A stretch of DNA of 64,000 nt from assembly GCF_022811925.1 (NCBI RefSeq), contig NZ_CP065511.1, forward strand, positions 582,001 to 646,000. Direction: 5' to 3'. Of the stretch, positions 62,203 to 64,000 are shown one piece after another. Position 1 is the stretch's first letter, and each line of letters begins with the position of its first letter. Position numbers and translations under genes: made by a program. Under the pieces are notes generated by a model, which worked only from the letters and a program-made list of their open reading frames with translations, made no database searches and had not been told where the DNA came from. Origin of the DNA: Cytobacillus oceanisediminis. Its GTDB lineage: Bacteria; Bacillota; Bacilli; Bacillales; Cytobacillaceae.

Positions 62203-62270
62203 ATATGAACCTCCTGAACATTAAAATTGTTTTTTTATACTCTTCCTTTTTTTGATTGTTTTAAACATCA

Positions 62271-62310
62271 AAAAAGCAAGATCCACACGATTTGGTGAAC
62301 CTTGCTTTTT
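62271..62310 (-). terminator. Terminator of the MBL hydrolase gene
   Basis: AAAAAGCAAG (62271-62280) pairs with CTTGCTTTTT (62301-62310); T-runs exist on both strands. Confidence 0.82.
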
Positions 62311-62312
62311 TT

Positions 62313-63161
62313 CTAACGTTCTCCGTCTACATATTTTCCGTGGTCTGGGACGGCAATTTCATCAAATTCATTTACGAGCTTGGCGAGGCTTTCCCTTAAT
62401 ACAGCGGCAGCCATTGGAATGCCGTGGCCTGTGATGGCGACATCTGGCTGAAGGGCTTCGAGTTTCTGTACGGATGTCCGGGCAGAATCCCAATCAGTTG
62501 TCAGGTAGCGGGGCGGGCCGCTGATTTCCTGTTCCTGGGTGAGCACACTGTATAAGGACTCCTGCTTCACTGTTACGAAAGCATCACCTGCAATCAGCAC
62601 GCGATCCGACTCTCTGAATAGGGAGACATGGCCGGGAGTATGACCTGGTGTGTGAATCCATTTCCATCCTTCCATATAGGGAACATTTCCGTCATCAGGT
62701 AAAGGCTGAACATGGGTTCCGAGATCAATGCCTTCATGCGGAAAAGTGGGAGATATCTTTGCGACAAGTCCGCCTTCAACACTCGCGTCAGGTTTTGGAT
62801 AATCCTGCTGTCCCGTTAAGAATGGCATTTCCAGTGTGTGAGCGTATACAGGAACCTGCCAGCGCTCAACCAAATCGATAATTGCACCAACATGATCAAA
62901 GTGGCCATGTGTAAGAATAATGGCCTTCGGTCTGGCATTCTCTCCAAAGAGTTCTTCCGCCGCATCAATGATTTTCTCTGCAGATTTTGGCATGCCTGCG
63001 TCAACTAGAACCCAGTCGCCAGGCTTTTCTGATATTCGCACAAAACAAACATTCACAATCTGTACTGTCAGGCAGTAGACTCCATCCGCTTCATTAACAA
63101 TCATTCCGCTCGTGGAGGAAGTCATGGGCATATAGCGTTCAGTAGATGAACTTTCCTTCAA
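62313..63161 (-). CDS. MBL-fold metallo-hydrolase
   Basis: This 282-residue metallo-beta-lactamase-fold hydrolase has the metal motif THGHFDHVGA, His in HTPGHTPGHVS, Asp in IAGDAFV and a final GHG. The start is TTG 63161, seven bases after AAGGAGGT; an N-terminal extension to 63314 crosses this site and is rejected. It may belong to the glyoxalase II-like or quorum-lactonase branch, but the substrate is unknown. Confidence 0.87.
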   Translation of the reverse strand: MKESSSTERYMPMTSSTSGMIVNEADGVYCLTVQIVNVCFVRISEKPGDWVLVDAGMPKSAEKIIDAAEELFGENARPKAIILTHGHFDHVGAIIDLVERWQVPVYAHTLEMPFLTGQQDYPKPDASVEGGLVAKISPTFPHEGIDLGTHVQPLPDDGNVPYMEGWKWIHTPGHTPGHVSLFRESDRVLIAGDAFVTVKQESLYSVLTQEQEISGPPRYLTTDWDSARTSVQKLEALQPDVAITGHGIPMAAAVLRESLAKLVNEFDEIAVPDHGKYVDGER

Positions 63162-63276
63162 GGATATTACCTCCTTAGTAATTTTAGAAATAACAGGGCC
63201 TTTATCTTTTTGAGTATACCCGCATGTGAACTTTGTATGCGGCATATTCAGGAGGATGAGGGAATAAATGCAAAAA

Positions 63277-63302
63277 GAGCTCTGCCGCATTTTGGCAGAG
63301 CT
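63277..63302 (-). terminator. Terminator of the zinc-ribbon/TerB gene
   Basis: AGCTCTGCC and GGCAGAGCT (63278-63286 and 63294-63302) form a 9-bp stem, followed on the minus strand by CTTTTTG. Confidence 0.88.
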
Positions 63303-63317
63303 GAGGAATTTCACATA

Positions 63318-64000
63318 TTAAGATAGGAATTCATGAGGGTTTAATCCGAGTTCCATGCAGATCTCTGTAACAGCCTGTTTTTCATTTTGATCAAAGTTCC
63401 CATCAGCATAACCGATCGCTATGCAATAACGGGCTACAAGGCGGGCAATCTCAGGCTTATTTCTTACCCGGCCAACTGCTTTGAAGGCTTCGGCCCGGCC
63501 GATGATCGGGTCCATCTCAATCCGCTGGACGAACATATTGAATTGCTGTATCACTTTTTGTGTATCGAACACTTTTAATTCCTGGCTGCTGTTTACAAAC
63601 TCGACCATCTTTTGGCGTTCAGATGGATCAAGCCTGCCATCTGCCATGCCGACAAGAGCGCATGAAGCTACAACGGCGTCCAGGACATCCTGGCTCTTGA
63701 ATCGTGTAAACAGCTCCTGGGCACGGCGCTTTTGGTCATTGGCCCACTGTGCGTAATCTGTCTGATTAGGCGACCATGAATTGCCGCAGGAATTACAGGT
63801 GAGCTTCAGCTGATTTTTTCCAATAAAGCCGCCAAGAAGTCCTACAGGCCCAAGGATGAGTCCTCCAATCGCCGCTTTTCCAAGGCCAAATCCTTTTTGG
63901 CCGGTGCGGATGTTAGTGGATCCGCAGCGGGTGCAGGCAATATTTCCATCAGTATAGGATTGAGCCTGGACCGGCTGCCCAAAACCTGTCTGCCCGCCAA
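63318..64000 (-). CDS. Zinc-ribbon and TerB domain protein (5' end outside the window)
   Basis: This frame is open from the window edge to the stop at 63318 (about 227 codons). The order is a Gly/Gln-rich start, a CTRC half zinc ribbon, a glycine-rich hydrophobic stretch (GGLILGPVGLLGG), a second CNSC zinc ribbon, then a TerB-like helical domain (MADGRLDPSERQKMVEF and YADGNFDQNEKQAVTEI repeats) resembling tellurite-resistance TerB. The internal ATG at 63647 is not the start. The function is unknown. Confidence 0.75.
   Translation of the reverse strand, partial: GGQTGFGQPVQAQSYTDGNIACTRCGSTNIRTGQKGFGLGKAAIGGLILGPVGLLGGFIGKNQLKLTCNSCGNSWSPNQTDYAQWANDQKRRAQELFTRFKSQDVLDAVVASCALVGMADGRLDPSERQKMVEFVNSSQELKVFDTQKVIQQFNMFVQRIEMDPIIGRAEAFKAVGRVRNKPEIARLVARYCIAIGYADGNFDQNEKQAVTEICMELGLNPHEFLS

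Overview
The window is a 64 kb piece of chromosome from a low-to-mid GC member of the Bacillaceae. Gene order closely follows the Bacillus subtilis yebE-yebG-pur-yerABC-pcrB-pcrA-ligA-yerH-(opuE)-gatCAB-(yerO)-dgkB-yefA segment. The isocitrate lyase, the paired spore-type sensor kinases and the intergenic repeats point away from B. subtilis itself, to a Cytobacillus/Mesobacillus-like genus; the genus is inference only. There are no rRNA or tRNA genes, insertion sequences, prophage or CRISPR array.

Layout. 1-913: yebE and yebG. 914-14342: a complete 12-gene purine operon (purEKBCSQLFMNHD) controlled by two PurR boxes, a guanine riboswitch and a terminator/antiterminator pair. Its gaps hold a terminator-like hairpin (purB/purC), a 21-bp-period repeat array plus a long palindromic repeat (purF/purM), and a repeat remnant (purH/purD). 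14320-24801: two small minus-strand membrane proteins, then yerA, yerB, yerC, pcrB, pcrA, ligA and camS. 24802-31033: a carbon/proline block with P5C dehydrogenase, a nicotinamidase-like hydrolase, a Na+/proline symporter with a 32-residue partner, and isocitrate lyase. 31034-35634: yueI, a cupin and gatCAB.

35635-46699: a thioredoxin-fold protein, nitronate monooxygenase, Mn-dependent pyrophosphatase, phosphoesterase, an RsbR-type STAS protein behind a very good sigma-B promoter, a DUF421 protein, plsY, an orphan anti-sigma-like protein, a small RHH-like protein, TetR, diacylglycerol kinase and rlmCD. 46700-58143: two PAS sensor kinases, a secreted phosphodiesterase, an SH3b-C39 exported protein, xpaC-telA, a small HTH protein, a half-size flavoprotein and an exported M28 aminopeptidase. 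58144-64000: a frameshifted membrane-protein gene, an EamA transporter, a second DUF421 protein, a 2-hydroxyacid dehydrogenase, a conserved hypothetical, an MBL hydrolase, and a zinc-ribbon/TerB protein cut by the window edge.

The most unusual structure is a set of four intergenic arrays (about 9523, 31723, 39337, 45107). Each has 5-6 copies of a short core at about 21-bp spacing, with a different core in each array. Three sites of a separate long palindromic repeat, two of them inside the pur operon, are also notable. Other points worth checking are two micro-genes (37 and 32 codons), the sigma-B promoter of the STAS gene, a cluster of CTGTTATA motifs between putP and aceA, and a two-base slip that breaks a membrane-protein gene.
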